Part shown: one piece after another, positions 26,396-34,222 of the stretch
How positions within the stretch are numbered: position 1 is the first letter of the stretch
Layout: the number at the start of each line of letters is the position of its first letter
Assembly (NCBI GenBank): GCA_030835385.1
Contig: JAURPI010000017.1
Coordinates: 141,656 to 205,655 of the forward strand
From: Alphaproteobacteria bacterium
GTDB taxonomy: Bacteria > Pseudomonadota > Alphaproteobacteria > Rhodospirillales > Rhodospirillaceae
Direction: 5' to 3'
DNA length: 64,000 nt
Translations under genes and position numbers: made by a program
Notes under the pieces: model-generated
Seen by the model: the letters and a program-made list of their open reading frames with translations, nothing else
What the model was told of the DNA's origin: nothing
Databases searched by the model: none

Positions 26396-26414
26396 AACCC
26401 GGCGTGGGGTTTTT
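26396..26414 (+). terminator. Weak terminator-like hairpin before the MFS pair
   Basis: AACCC, a 6-base loop, then GGGTT followed by TTT. The stem is only five base pairs and the U-run short, so it is a marginal candidate that would separate the decayed region from the MFS operon. Confidence 0.25.
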
Positions 26415-26483
26415 GATGTTCCACAGCAGGGGTATGGTCCACGAATAGTTTTATCAGCCACAGAATACTCAAGGATTTACCCC

Positions 26484-27851
26484 ATGGCAGAGCAACAGGC
26501 CGCCAAGCCCGTCACGGACCCACCTTATCCGAACGCAAAATACTCATGGTATGTGGTGGTCGTACTGATGTTGGCCTACGTCTTCGCCTTTCTGGACCGC
26601 CAAATACTTGCCCTTTTGGTCGAACCCATCAAACAGGACATAGGCGTCACTGACTTCCAAATGAGTCTGTTGCTCGGACCAGCTTTCGCCTTCTTTTATG
26701 TAACGCTCGGCATTCCAGTTGGCTGGCTTGCCGACCGGAGAAGCCGCAGAACCATAATCGGTGTTGGCGTTGCCGTGTGGAGCATTATGACGGCGGCCTG
26801 CGGGTTAGCCAAAACCTTCACCCATCTCCTAATAGCGCGCGTCGGCGTCGGTGTTGGTGAAGCCACGCTACAGCCTTGTGCCGCTTCCGTTATTAGCGAC
26901 TACTTTCCGCGAGAGAAACGAGGCAGGGCTATCAGTGTCTATTCTATGGGACTGGGTATTGGCGCGGGACTAGCCCTTGTCCTTGGCGGGCAAGTTATTG
27001 CTGCGGTTTCGGACGGCCCCACCATTTCACTCCCGCTCATTGGCAAGATTTACGGCTGGCAGATTGTGTTCCTAGTTGTTGGGTTGCCGGGACTATTAGT
27101 CGCCGCACTGATGTTTACAGTCAAAGAGCCGCATCGGCGGGATCAACTTATTGTTGATGGACAAGAGGCAGAGCAGGTCCCTATCCGCGACGTCGTGCGA
27201 TTTCTGGTCACAAACTGGCGGACCTATGGCAGTCACTTTCTTGGCTTATCGATTATGGGAATCATCGGTAATGCCTATTTGGCTTGGATACCAACAGTCT
27301 TCATTCGCACCTGGGGCTGGGGCATAGCCGAAATCAGTTTGTATTACGGCCTGGTGATCAGCGTCGGCGGAATCATCGGCGTCAATCTCGGCGGCTGGAT
27401 GGGCGACATAATGTACAAACGCGGCATTAAAGATGGCCACATGCGCGCAGTCCTCATCGGCACAACAATGCTGGTAATCGCAGCCATTCTCGTGCCCTTG
27501 ATGCCAAACCCTTGGTGGGGCTTGGCCCTCCTTGTGCCCCATGCCATTGGCTCAGGCATCCCAACAGCCTGTGGACCAACAGCACTGATGATGATCACCC
27601 CAAATCAAATGCGCGGCCAAATCTCTGCGGTGTATTGGTTTGTCCTCAGCATACTTGGCTTGATGATCGGACCGACGGCGGTCGCATTAGCGTCAGAAAT
27701 TTTCTTTGAGGGGCCAGCAGATATTCGCTACGGCTTGTCACTGGTGTCAGCCGTGACCGGTTCGTTTCTCTGGATTCTCGTCTTCAACCTAAAACCGTAC
27801 CGTGCAAGCGTCATGGAAGCGGAGAGCTGGAGCAAAGCCACCCAATCTTGA
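26484..27851 (+). CDS. MFS transporter, spinster-like (tandem copy 1)
   Basis: Twelve-span major facilitator superfamily transporter of 455 residues. The start of TM1 and the signature loop read YVFAFLDRQILALLVEPIKQ, and the MFS motif A between TM2 and TM3 is GWLADRRSRRTIIG. This FxDRQIL...EPIK pattern is typical of the spinster-like family common in sphingomonads and other alphaproteobacteria, usually found with catabolic genes; substrates are mostly unassigned. A nearly colinear copy follows after 79 bp, so the pair arose by tandem duplication and has since diverged. Confidence 0.9.
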   Translation: MAEQQAAKPVTDPPYPNAKYSWYVVVVLMLAYVFAFLDRQILALLVEPIKQDIGVTDFQMSLLLGPAFAFFYVTLGIPVGWLADRRSRRTIIGVGVAVWSIMTAACGLAKTFTHLLIARVGVGVGEATLQPCAASVISDYFPREKRGRAISVYSMGLGIGAGLALVLGGQVIAAVSDGPTISLPLIGKIYGWQIVFLVVGLPGLLVAALMFTVKEPHRRDQLIVDGQEAEQVPIRDVVRFLVTNWRTYGSHFLGLSIMGIIGNAYLAWIPTVFIRTWGWGIAEISLYYGLVISVGGIIGVNLGGWMGDIMYKRGIKDGHMRAVLIGTTMLVIAAILVPLMPNPWWGLALLVPHAIGSGIPTACGPTALMMITPNQMRGQISAVYWFVLSILGLMIGPTAVALASEIFFEGPADIRYGLSLVSAVTGSFLWILVFNLKPYRASVMEAESWSKATQS

Positions 27852-27930
27852 ATACGCACCTTGTCACGCACTGGGAATCAGGAAACACTGCTTCCCATAG
27901 ATTCATGAGGCCTGAGAAGGACAGTCGAGC

Positions 27931-29298
27931 ATGAGCGACTTGGCAGATTCGGCACCGCCAGCAGAACCGGCTTACCCAAACTCCAAGTACGCCTGGTACG
28001 TCACCTCCCTACTCCTCGTTGCCTACATCCTGTCTTTCATTGACCGACAGATCATGAGTCTGCTGATCGAGCCGATTAAAGCTGACCTCAAACTAACCGA
28101 TGGACAAATCGGACTTATCCTCGGGCCGGCCTTCGCAATTTTTTATGTCACGTTGGGCATTCCCATAGGATGGCTTGCGGATCGAAAGAGCCGCCGCTCA
28201 ATAATCGGCGCGGGCATTACGGTTTGGTGCCTAATGACCGCGGCCTGCGGTTTGGCGCGCAATTTCCCACAACTATTTCTGGCTCGTATCGGAGTTGGCG
28301 CGGGTGAAGCCGTCCTAACTCCCAGCGCCCTGTCTCTCATCAGTGATTATTTTCCTCAAAAGAAACGCGCCCGAGCTGTGAGCTTATACATGTCGGGAAT
28401 TTCACTCGGGCAGGGCTTGGCGAATCTTGTTGGGGGACCACTGATCGCTGTGCTTCTCGCCATGCCCCCGCTCGTATTCCCGGTCGTCGGTGAACTGCAA
28501 GCATGGCAAACCGCTTTTATGGTTGTTGGTCTGCCTGGGCTATTTGTCGCCCTGCTAATGCTGACGGTTAAAGAGCCTTTGCGCCGAGGCCTTGTCCAAA
28601 TTCAAGGCACCAGCAGTACTAAAAAGGGCGAGCTCTCCTTCAAAGACAGCATGGGATTCTTGGGGAAACGGTGGCGGGCGTATGGCAGTCTGTTCTTTGG
28701 CATGTCCGTGGTCACTTTGGTTGGCTATACCGGCTTCTGGAATGCCCCCCTATTTCAACGCACATGGGGGTGGGACATCGGCACGATTGGTGTCGCCCTC
28801 GGAACTGCCGGACTAATATTTGGTCCCATCGGCGCCAACAGTGGCGGCTGGCTGGCCGATAAACTGACAAAAATGGGTGGCAAGGACGGCCCAATGCGGG
28901 CGATGTACTATGGCGTAGTCATTACAGTCATTACCAATATCGCTTACCCACTTATGCCCACAGGAACCTGGGCAATGGTTGTTTACGTACCCTCTATTAT
29001 TGGCGGCGCCATGGCATCGGCATGTGGAGCGGCTGCCGTCGTGCACATCGCTCCTAACCAAGTTCGCGCGCAGGCGACGGCGATTTACTGGCTCATTATC
29101 AATGTCGTCGGATTGATGCTGGGGCCCACATCTGTTGGATTTTTAACGGACCTCATGGGCGACCCCGCCATGCTTCGATACGCGATGGCTGTGATCCCGC
29201 TGGTTGTCGGCATCCCAGCGATCTTGCTCATCATGTGGGGCCTCAAACACTACGCAGGCGCTGCCGACGAAGCGCAAGAATGGGCAGAAAAAGCGTAA
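27931..29298 (+). CDS. MFS transporter, spinster-like (tandem copy 2)
   Basis: Second MFS transporter of the pair, again 455 residues. It shares YPNxKYxWYV at the N-terminus, SFIDRQIMSLLIEPIK in TM1, the motif A loop GWLADRKSRRSIIG and AxGLARNFPQLFLARIGVG with copy 1. The two differ mostly in the central loop (GTSSTKKGELSFKD here) and in TM7-8, so they may carry related but different substrates. A histidine/acidic substrate site cannot be inferred. It ends 6 bp before the convergent small gene at 29305. Confidence 0.9.
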   Translation: MSDLADSAPPAEPAYPNSKYAWYVTSLLLVAYILSFIDRQIMSLLIEPIKADLKLTDGQIGLILGPAFAIFYVTLGIPIGWLADRKSRRSIIGAGITVWCLMTAACGLARNFPQLFLARIGVGAGEAVLTPSALSLISDYFPQKKRARAVSLYMSGISLGQGLANLVGGPLIAVLLAMPPLVFPVVGELQAWQTAFMVVGLPGLFVALLMLTVKEPLRRGLVQIQGTSSTKKGELSFKDSMGFLGKRWRAYGSLFFGMSVVTLVGYTGFWNAPLFQRTWGWDIGTIGVALGTAGLIFGPIGANSGGWLADKLTKMGGKDGPMRAMYYGVVITVITNIAYPLMPTGTWAMVVYVPSIIGGAMASACGAAAVVHIAPNQVRAQATAIYWLIINVVGLMLGPTSVGFLTDLMGDPAMLRYAMAVIPLVVGIPAILLIMWGLKHYAGAADEAQEWAEKA

Positions 29299-29304
29299 AC
29301 AGGC

Positions 29305-29655
29305 TTATTCAGGCTGTTTGAAATAATCGACCGCACCTGGGTCAACGTTCGCGACCGTTTGACGGTCTCTTAGAATCTCAGTCCATATTCTATTTACGAA
29401 GGCGTCCAACTCTTTCTGATCATCGACGCGCTCATCTTCGGTTGGCTCGTGCTCTTCCACAGCGGTTGGGGTCAAAGCATCTCGGCGCACGAGTTCTCGC
29501 TCCATCGCACGCAAACGCTCTTTTAAAATATAGACTTCAGCCGAGAGCGCCGTGATAGCGCCGACCATGTTGTCGACAGGCAGATCGTGAATCCAATCTG
29601 GTTCGTCACCCGTAACCGGTCCGTTTCGTACGGTCTTGAACTTTGGCTTAGACAA
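29305..29655 (-). CDS. Small acidic, helical protein of unknown function
   Basis: A 116-residue protein I do not recognise. The N-terminus is basic (MSKPKFKTVRNG), followed by a probable coiled-coil or helical hairpin (VGAITALSAEVYILKERLRA) and an acidic C-terminal half (EEHEPTEDERVDDQKELDAF). It starts with TTG only 8 bp after the stop of the upstream methyltransferase gene, so the two are probably translated together and the products may interact. No membrane segment or signal peptide. Confidence 0.6.
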   Translation of the reverse strand: MSKPKFKTVRNGPVTGDEPDWIHDLPVDNMVGAITALSAEVYILKERLRAMERELVRRDALTPTAVEEHEPTEDERVDDQKELDAFVNRIWTEILRDRQTVANVDPGAVDYFKQPE

Positions 29656-29663
29656 AACAGGCC

Positions 29664-30758
29664 CTACTTTTCAAGTTGATAGAAACGCCAAGATGTCACC
29701 CTAGACCCTTTCTTTGCACCACCTGATTGGTAAGGCTTAAAGGGCTCGATGGACACCTTGCTAAAGCCGACACCCCTAGCGGCTTTATCCATGTCGAATT
29801 CGATCCACGGCGCTGTAAAGGTCTCATTGTTGTTCCAGGCATGGGATTGCTGCACAGCCTTAAACATCGGCGACCCGTCCCCCTGTCCAAACTCGGGACC
29901 TATAAAGAGGCCACCTGGCTTTAGCACGCGGTGCGCCTCTCGCAGCGCATTCTTCAAATTGACCGGTGGAATCTCGTGGAACATGAAGAGGTGAAAAATA
30001 CAGTCGAAGGTGTCGTCCTCGAAATCCAGATGTTCCAAATCTTGTTGGGACAACTTAAACTTAAAGCCATGTTCTTGCGCCCGTTTATGAGCCAGTTTTA
30101 AGCAGGGCGCGGACAAATCAACTCCGTAGCACTCTGACTCGGGATGGATTTTCTGCCATTCAATAAGACCCGCCCCATGTCCGGTTCCCCAATCGAGCAC
30201 CTTCTCAAACGCCCGGTCTGGGAATTGGCTGTAGGACAAGCGGTAAATGAGGTTAGGGTCCATGTGAGCCGGGTTTGTCGTCCGGCGACCAAACTCGTAG
30301 GACATACCGTCGAGAGGATCTGAGTAGACACCTCCCGTATGCTGATGAAAGTCAACGAAACGGTAGTACTCAGGCAGCTCCAAGGACTCATCGAGCCGCA
30401 AGTCATCCCCGGCGGTTGCAGCCGCGGCTTCTAGCTCCGAAATTATATGATCGCGATCTTTGTTGACGGTGTCGAAAATTCCGAAATCCGGCCGGTGGTA
30501 CTTGAACCTTTGGAAGTGGCGGAAACACCAGGAATAGAGCTGGAATTCCAGAAGGTCGTCGAGAACTGGCTGTGCCTCTTCGAGGGACTGTGGCTCTGCC
30601 CCGTCCCCCACGGACCGCTCATACGCTTCGCCCATCTGCCGGACGATGGGGCCTTCCATGAAATTTCGGCATGACCGCAGAAAAGCGTGATAGGCGCGAA
30701 AATCCCGGCTTTCTGGGACTTCAAGAACATCGGCGTCGTTTCTTAGAGAATCGGGCAT
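29664..30758 (-). CDS. SAM-dependent methyltransferase with N-terminal helical domain (copy B)
   Basis: Paralogue of the methyltransferase at 24795-25943, 364 residues. The N-terminal ~170 residues are helical, with YRFVDFHQHTGGVYSDP. The class I fold has motif I VLDWGTGHGAGLIEW, motif II YGVDLSAPCLKLAHKRA, motif IV FDCIFHLFMFHEIPP and LKPGGLFIGPE. Motif I differs from copy A (WGTGHG against MGCTIG). The start is supported by a GGGGGA ribosome site about 6 bp upstream. It is followed by a small helical protein, whereas copy A is preceded by a bicupin, so each copy works in a different setting. The acceptor is unknown. Confidence 0.85.
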   Translation of the reverse strand: MPDSLRNDADVLEVPESRDFRAYHAFLRSCRNFMEGPIVRQMGEAYERSVGDGAEPQSLEEAQPVLDDLLEFQLYSWCFRHFQRFKYHRPDFGIFDTVNKDRDHIISELEAAAATAGDDLRLDESLELPEYYRFVDFHQHTGGVYSDPLDGMSYEFGRRTTNPAHMDPNLIYRLSYSQFPDRAFEKVLDWGTGHGAGLIEWQKIHPESECYGVDLSAPCLKLAHKRAQEHGFKFKLSQQDLEHLDFEDDTFDCIFHLFMFHEIPPVNLKNALREAHRVLKPGGLFIGPEFGQGDGSPMFKAVQQSHAWNNNETFTAPWIEFDMDKAARGVGFSKVSIEPFKPYQSGGAKKGSRVTSWRFYQLEK

Positions 30759-30906
30759 CGAGTCCCCCTATTTTCAAGCATGAAATAATAGTTTACGAGC
30801 TTCCTCCCGCTCAGAAAAGAGCACAGGCATTGCCTTGGGCGTTGCCCAGCCCTGATTGATAGACTTAACCTGTGAGCCTTGGGCCCAGGCACCGAAAGGA
30901 GCTTTG

Positions 30907-31257
30907 ATGACGGCGATGTGGTCCGCCAATCTATCGACGGAAGCCAAATTCCGAATTGGGCAAGTGGTACGCCACCGCTTGTTCCCGTTTCGTGGTGTCA
31001 TCTTTGATGTGGACCCTGAATTCAGCAACACCGACGAATGGTGGCAATCCATACCCGAGCAAGCTCGGCCCAGAAAAGACCAGCCATTTTATCACGTCTT
31101 CGCCGAGAACGAGTCTTCCCACTACGTGGCATACGTTTCGCAGCAAAACCTGCTCGAAGATGAAACCGGCGACCCTGTCATGCATCCAGACATTCCGGAC
31201 TATTTCGAAGAAGTGGATGACGGGATTTACGTTCTGCACGACACCTACAAGAACTAG
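30907..31257 (+). CDS. hspQ: HspQ-like heat shock protein (YccV family)
   Basis: Small protein of the HspQ/YccV family (hemimethylated-DNA-binding domain fold), 116 residues. In Escherichia coli HspQ is a heat-shock protein and enhancer of Lon proteolysis. Seen here are FRIGQVVRHRLFPFRGVIFD, RPRKDQPFYHVFAEN and YVAYVSQQNLLEDETG, the whole conserved core. GAAAGGAG 5 bp before the ATG at 30907 fixes the start; upstream in-frame codons from 30856 are not needed. It is alone on its strand, 169 bp before the peroxiredoxin. Confidence 0.92.
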   Translation: MTAMWSANLSTEAKFRIGQVVRHRLFPFRGVIFDVDPEFSNTDEWWQSIPEQARPRKDQPFYHVFAENESSHYVAYVSQQNLLEDETGDPVMHPDIPDYFEEVDDGIYVLHDTYKN

Positions 31258-31426
31258 CAGACCAGACAAAAATCATCAGATTTATGCTGAAGAACGCGAT
31301 TCCCCGATTGGAAAGCGCGGCCACAGCGCTTAGGTTAGTCGGGCAATAGACGCGCGCCCTATCTGCGTGCAGGAGATCCGGCGCGAGGGGCGCGCCTGAC
31401 AGACGTAAAAACAGGAGACGTAATAC

Positions 31427-31903
31427 ATGACCATCAGCAATGGCGATAAAATGCCCGCCGGCAGCTTCAAAGTAATGACCAGCGACGGCGTTAACGACAT
31501 GAGCACAGACGACTTATTTGCCGGTAAGAAGGTCGCTCTTTTTTCAGTTCCTGGCGCCTTTACCCCAACTTGTTCCAACGAACACTTGCCCAGCTATCTG
31601 AAAAATTATGATGCAATCAAAGCCAAAGGCTTCGACACCATCGCTTGCATGGCGGTTAACGACGCCTTTGTCATGAAGGCATGGGGCGAAGACCGCGGCG
31701 TTGGGGATAAGATTGTCATGCTGGCCGACGGCAATGGCGATTACACGAAAGCCTTAGGCCTCGAACTCGATGCAGCTGGCTTCGGCTTAGGAACACGCGG
31801 CAAGCGGTTCTCCGTGGTTGTGAACGACGGTGTTGCCGAACAGGTCAATATTGATGAGGGCGGCTACGATCTGACCAGCGCAGAGAAGACCTGCGCAATT
31901 TAG
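31427..31903 (+). CDS. Peroxiredoxin, Prx5/atypical type
   Basis: Thiol peroxidase of the Prx5-like (AhpC/TSA, redoxin) family, 158 residues, reducing hydrogen and organic peroxides with electrons from thioredoxin or glutathione. The peroxidatic Cys49 is in the motif PGAFTPTCS. Other cysteines are Cys74 and Cys156 near the C-terminus (EKTCAI); either might act as resolving residue. KALGLELDAAGFGLGTRGKR is a further family segment. An AGGAG ribosome site precedes the ATG. The gene is monocistronic, closed by a hairpin terminator at 31929-31961. Confidence 0.95.
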   Translation: MTISNGDKMPAGSFKVMTSDGVNDMSTDDLFAGKKVALFSVPGAFTPTCSNEHLPSYLKNYDAIKAKGFDTIACMAVNDAFVMKAWGEDRGVGDKIVMLADGNGDYTKALGLELDAAGFGLGTRGKRFSVVVNDGVAEQVNIDEGGYDLTSAEKTCAI

Positions 31904-31928
31904 TCACCTAACATATAATGATGAGACG

Positions 31929-31961
31929 CGGCGGCTCTAATCGGAGTCGCCGTTTCTATTT
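31929..31961 (+). terminator. Rho-independent terminator of the peroxiredoxin gene
   Basis: CGGCGGCTC (31929-31937), a 6-base loop and GAGTCGCCG (31944-31952) form a 9-bp stem with one G-U pair, followed by TTTCTATTT. It starts 26 bp after the peroxiredoxin stop. Confidence 0.75.
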
Positions 31962-31983
31962 AGTAGACCGGTCTCTCATGAGC

Positions 31984-32351
31984 CTACTGAGAATCAACGG
32001 CGTGATAACGCTCGTCACCATGGTTATACACGACCATCTTGTACTTTGGAGATCGCGCTGGATCGACGAGATGACCAAAACCAAGGGCGCTAAGATGCTT
32101 TGCAAAGACCCGCTCACTTAGCCGGTCTGGATTCTCCGGAATGATCGGCTTGTATCTTTGTAGCACCTGAACACATTCGTCCCGATAAGCGTCCCGACTC
32201 ACGACCGCTTTTTATCCCCTTGAAATCGATAGATGCCAAGCGGGACAGGAACGACGTAGCACTCCGTCTTCTGCATGAATCGCGCCCACAGCTCAAAATC
32301 GCAAGCTAAAGCCAATCCATGGTCAAAGGTTCCGCCAACGTCATCCCAAAG
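31984..32351 (-). pseudogene. Glycosyltransferase family 2 C-terminal remnant, frameshifted
   Basis: Reading leftwards from 32351 one frame gives LWDDVGGTFDHGLALACDFE followed by LWARFMQKTECYVVP and GIYRFQGDKK. This is the typical C-terminal catalytic segment of family 2 glycosyltransferases (L-W-D-x-V-G-G ... D-F-E-L-W-x-R-F ... G-x-x-R-x-x-G-x-K). After a T5 tract (plus strand 32209-32213) the frame shifts, and a second frame continues SRDAYRDECVQVLQRYKP to a stop at 31984. The N-terminal nucleotide-sugar-binding half is missing. Its right edge abuts, and partly overlaps in another frame, the broken ketopantoate-reductase-like gene, marking a recombination junction near 32350. Confidence 0.6.
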
Positions 32352-32806
32352 TGAACGCCGCAATTAATTACGCCACCGATATGCCGTGTCAGATCGAAAT
32401 GCTCTGATACCAATCCATCGCGATCCACGCTATCCAACCGTATCCCCTGAAGCGGTCCATCAAATGCGTCAAAAAACCACCATGGAATCCCATTCGTAAT
32501 TTGGACAACCTGAGTATCTTGGCCCAGTAATGGGCTGATATCCGCCGCAACATCTTTCAACGCTGTTTCCTTGACCGTCACCACAACTAGGTCCTGTTGC
32601 CCGAACTCACTCGCAGCCGCAGCTACCCGTGGGGCAGCGTGAAGAAACTCGCCATCATCATGGAGCGTTATGCCATTCGCAGTCATTGTGTCGACACGCG
32701 CAGGCTGCACCAAAGCAGATACGTTAAATCCTGCGTTGATCATCTTGGCGGCCATCATGCCGCCAATCGCACCAGGCCCAACAATACATATGTTTGATAC
32801 GGTCAC
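32306..32806 (-). pseudogene. Ketopantoate reductase-like (ApbA/PanE) gene, C-terminal domain lost
   Basis: The N-terminal Rossmann domain is well kept: CIVGPGAIGGMMAAKMINAG, LVVVTVKETALKDVA, and the VVQITNGIPWWFFDAF segment. Family members need a C-terminal helical domain (ApbA_C, total near 300 residues or more) that carries the catalytic Lys; here the homology stops about GGVINCG and the frame ends after a few residues read out of frame from glycosyltransferase sequence. So the gene is a 166-residue truncation fused to unrelated DNA. Its start overlaps the end of the FAD-linked dehydrogenase gene by 4 bp (ATGA-type), showing that the two once formed a coupled operon. Confidence 0.72.
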
Positions 32807-34200
32807 GATTCAGGTGTGTCCGTAGTGAATATTTTTCCTGGGTTCAAAACATTTTTAGGGTCAAGAGCCTTCTTGATAAGACCCATGACGGCTACGGCAT
32901 CACCGGCTTCCTCAACCAGTAACTCTCGCTTACCTAAACCAATTCCATGTTCACCCGTACACGTGCCGCCCATGGCAAGAGCCCGCTCAACCATGCGGCT
33001 GTGGAGCCGTTCAGCTTCGGCGACCTGTTCTGGCGATTCTTTATCCATAATAAAACAGACGTGGAAGTTCCCGTCCCCCACATGCCCCAGCAGCGGAGCC
33101 GGCATAGGACAGTCTGCGAGGTCTTCCTTGGTCTCTGTAATACAATCTGCAAGTCGAGAAATAGGCACACAGACATCTGTCACCAAACCAATTGAATTTG
33201 GCCTAAGAGCGAGGCCGGCGTAATACGCATTGTGCCGAGCCTGCCATAATTTGGACCGCTCCTCCGTTTTATCTGACCAAGAAAATGACGCACTGCCTCG
33301 GTCCATAGCGATGGCCTCAATATTTTCCGCTTGCTCTTTTACGCTCGTCGGCGAGCCATGGAATTCGAGAAACAAAGTCGGTGCTACAGCTAGGTTCAAG
33401 TTGGAGTATCGAGAAACGGCGTCGATACTCACCTCGTCCATCAACTCAATTCGAGCGATAGGCACGCCCAATTGAATAACATCCATCACCGTTTCAACGG
33501 CCGCATTGATAGACGGAAATGCGACAACCGCAGCAGCCGTGGCTTCCGGAATGCCGTGTAAGCGTAACGTGATCTCGGTAATGATACCCAGCGTGCCCTC
33601 TGACCCGACAAAGAGGCGGGTCAGGTCATATCCGGCGGCAGATTTCCGCGCGCGACCTCCCGTTTTGACGACAGACCCATTAGCCAACACGACTGTCAGC
33701 CCAAGCACATTCTCTCGCATAGTACCGTAGCGTACGGCATTGGTCCCGGACGCCCGAGTTGCGACCATCCCGCCAATGGTGCATTCAGCACCAGGATCAA
33801 TTGGAAAGAACAGCCCTGTATCACGCAATTGAGCGTTAAGATCGGCACGCATGACCCCCGGCTGAATCACACAATCCATATCAGATGCATTGATAGCGAT
33901 TAGTTTGGTCATCTGAGACAGATCAAGGCTCACACCGCCATGTACCGCTTGAACCTGCCCCTCCAATGACGTTCCCGCGCCGAATGGAATAATGGGGATA
34001 TTGGTGTCCGTGCACATTCGCACAACAGCTGAAACGTCTTCGGTCGTGTGAGGGAATACAACAACGTCAGGCATCGCCGCCGGATGCCAGGATTCACCTC
34101 GGCCATGGCGTTCTCTAATATCGCTATTCACTGTGCAGCGGTCGCCGAACTGAGTTTGCAACCTAGCAATCAAATCATCGATGGCCCGAACGTCATCCAT
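32803..34200 (-). CDS. FAD-linked dehydrogenase of the GlcD / D-lactate dehydrogenase type
   Basis: Flavoprotein of the vanillyl-alcohol-oxidase superfamily, 465 residues. The N-terminal FAD_binding_4 domain has IPIIPFGAGTSLEGQ and TIGGMVATRASGTNAVRYGT and GYDLTRLFVGSEGTLGIITE. The C-terminal FAD-oxidase domain has LLGHVGDGNFHVCF and GTCTGEHGIGLGK with metal-binding histidines, ending in LDPKNVLNPGKIF. Members oxidise D-lactate, glycolate, 2-hydroxyglutarate or related 2-hydroxy acids; the substrate here is open. The truncated ApbA-like gene overlaps its stop. In an intact operon the pair would process a 2-hydroxy/2-oxo acid. Confidence 0.92.
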   Translation of the reverse strand: MDDVRAIDDLIARLQTQFGDRCTVNSDIRERHGRGESWHPAAMPDVVVFPHTTEDVSAVVRMCTDTNIPIIPFGAGTSLEGQVQAVHGGVSLDLSQMTKLIAINASDMDCVIQPGVMRADLNAQLRDTGLFFPIDPGAECTIGGMVATRASGTNAVRYGTMRENVLGLTVVLANGSVVKTGGRARKSAAGYDLTRLFVGSEGTLGIITEITLRLHGIPEATAAAVVAFPSINAAVETVMDVIQLGVPIARIELMDEVSIDAVSRYSNLNLAVAPTLFLEFHGSPTSVKEQAENIEAIAMDRGSASFSWSDKTEERSKLWQARHNAYYAGLALRPNSIGLVTDVCVPISRLADCITETKEDLADCPMPAPLLGHVGDGNFHVCFIMDKESPEQVAEAERLHSRMVERALAMGGTCTGEHGIGLGKRELLVEEAGDAVAVMGLIKKALDPKNVLNPGKIFTTDTPES

Positions 34201-34222
34201 TCTTGAAACGAGAACCTCGTTA

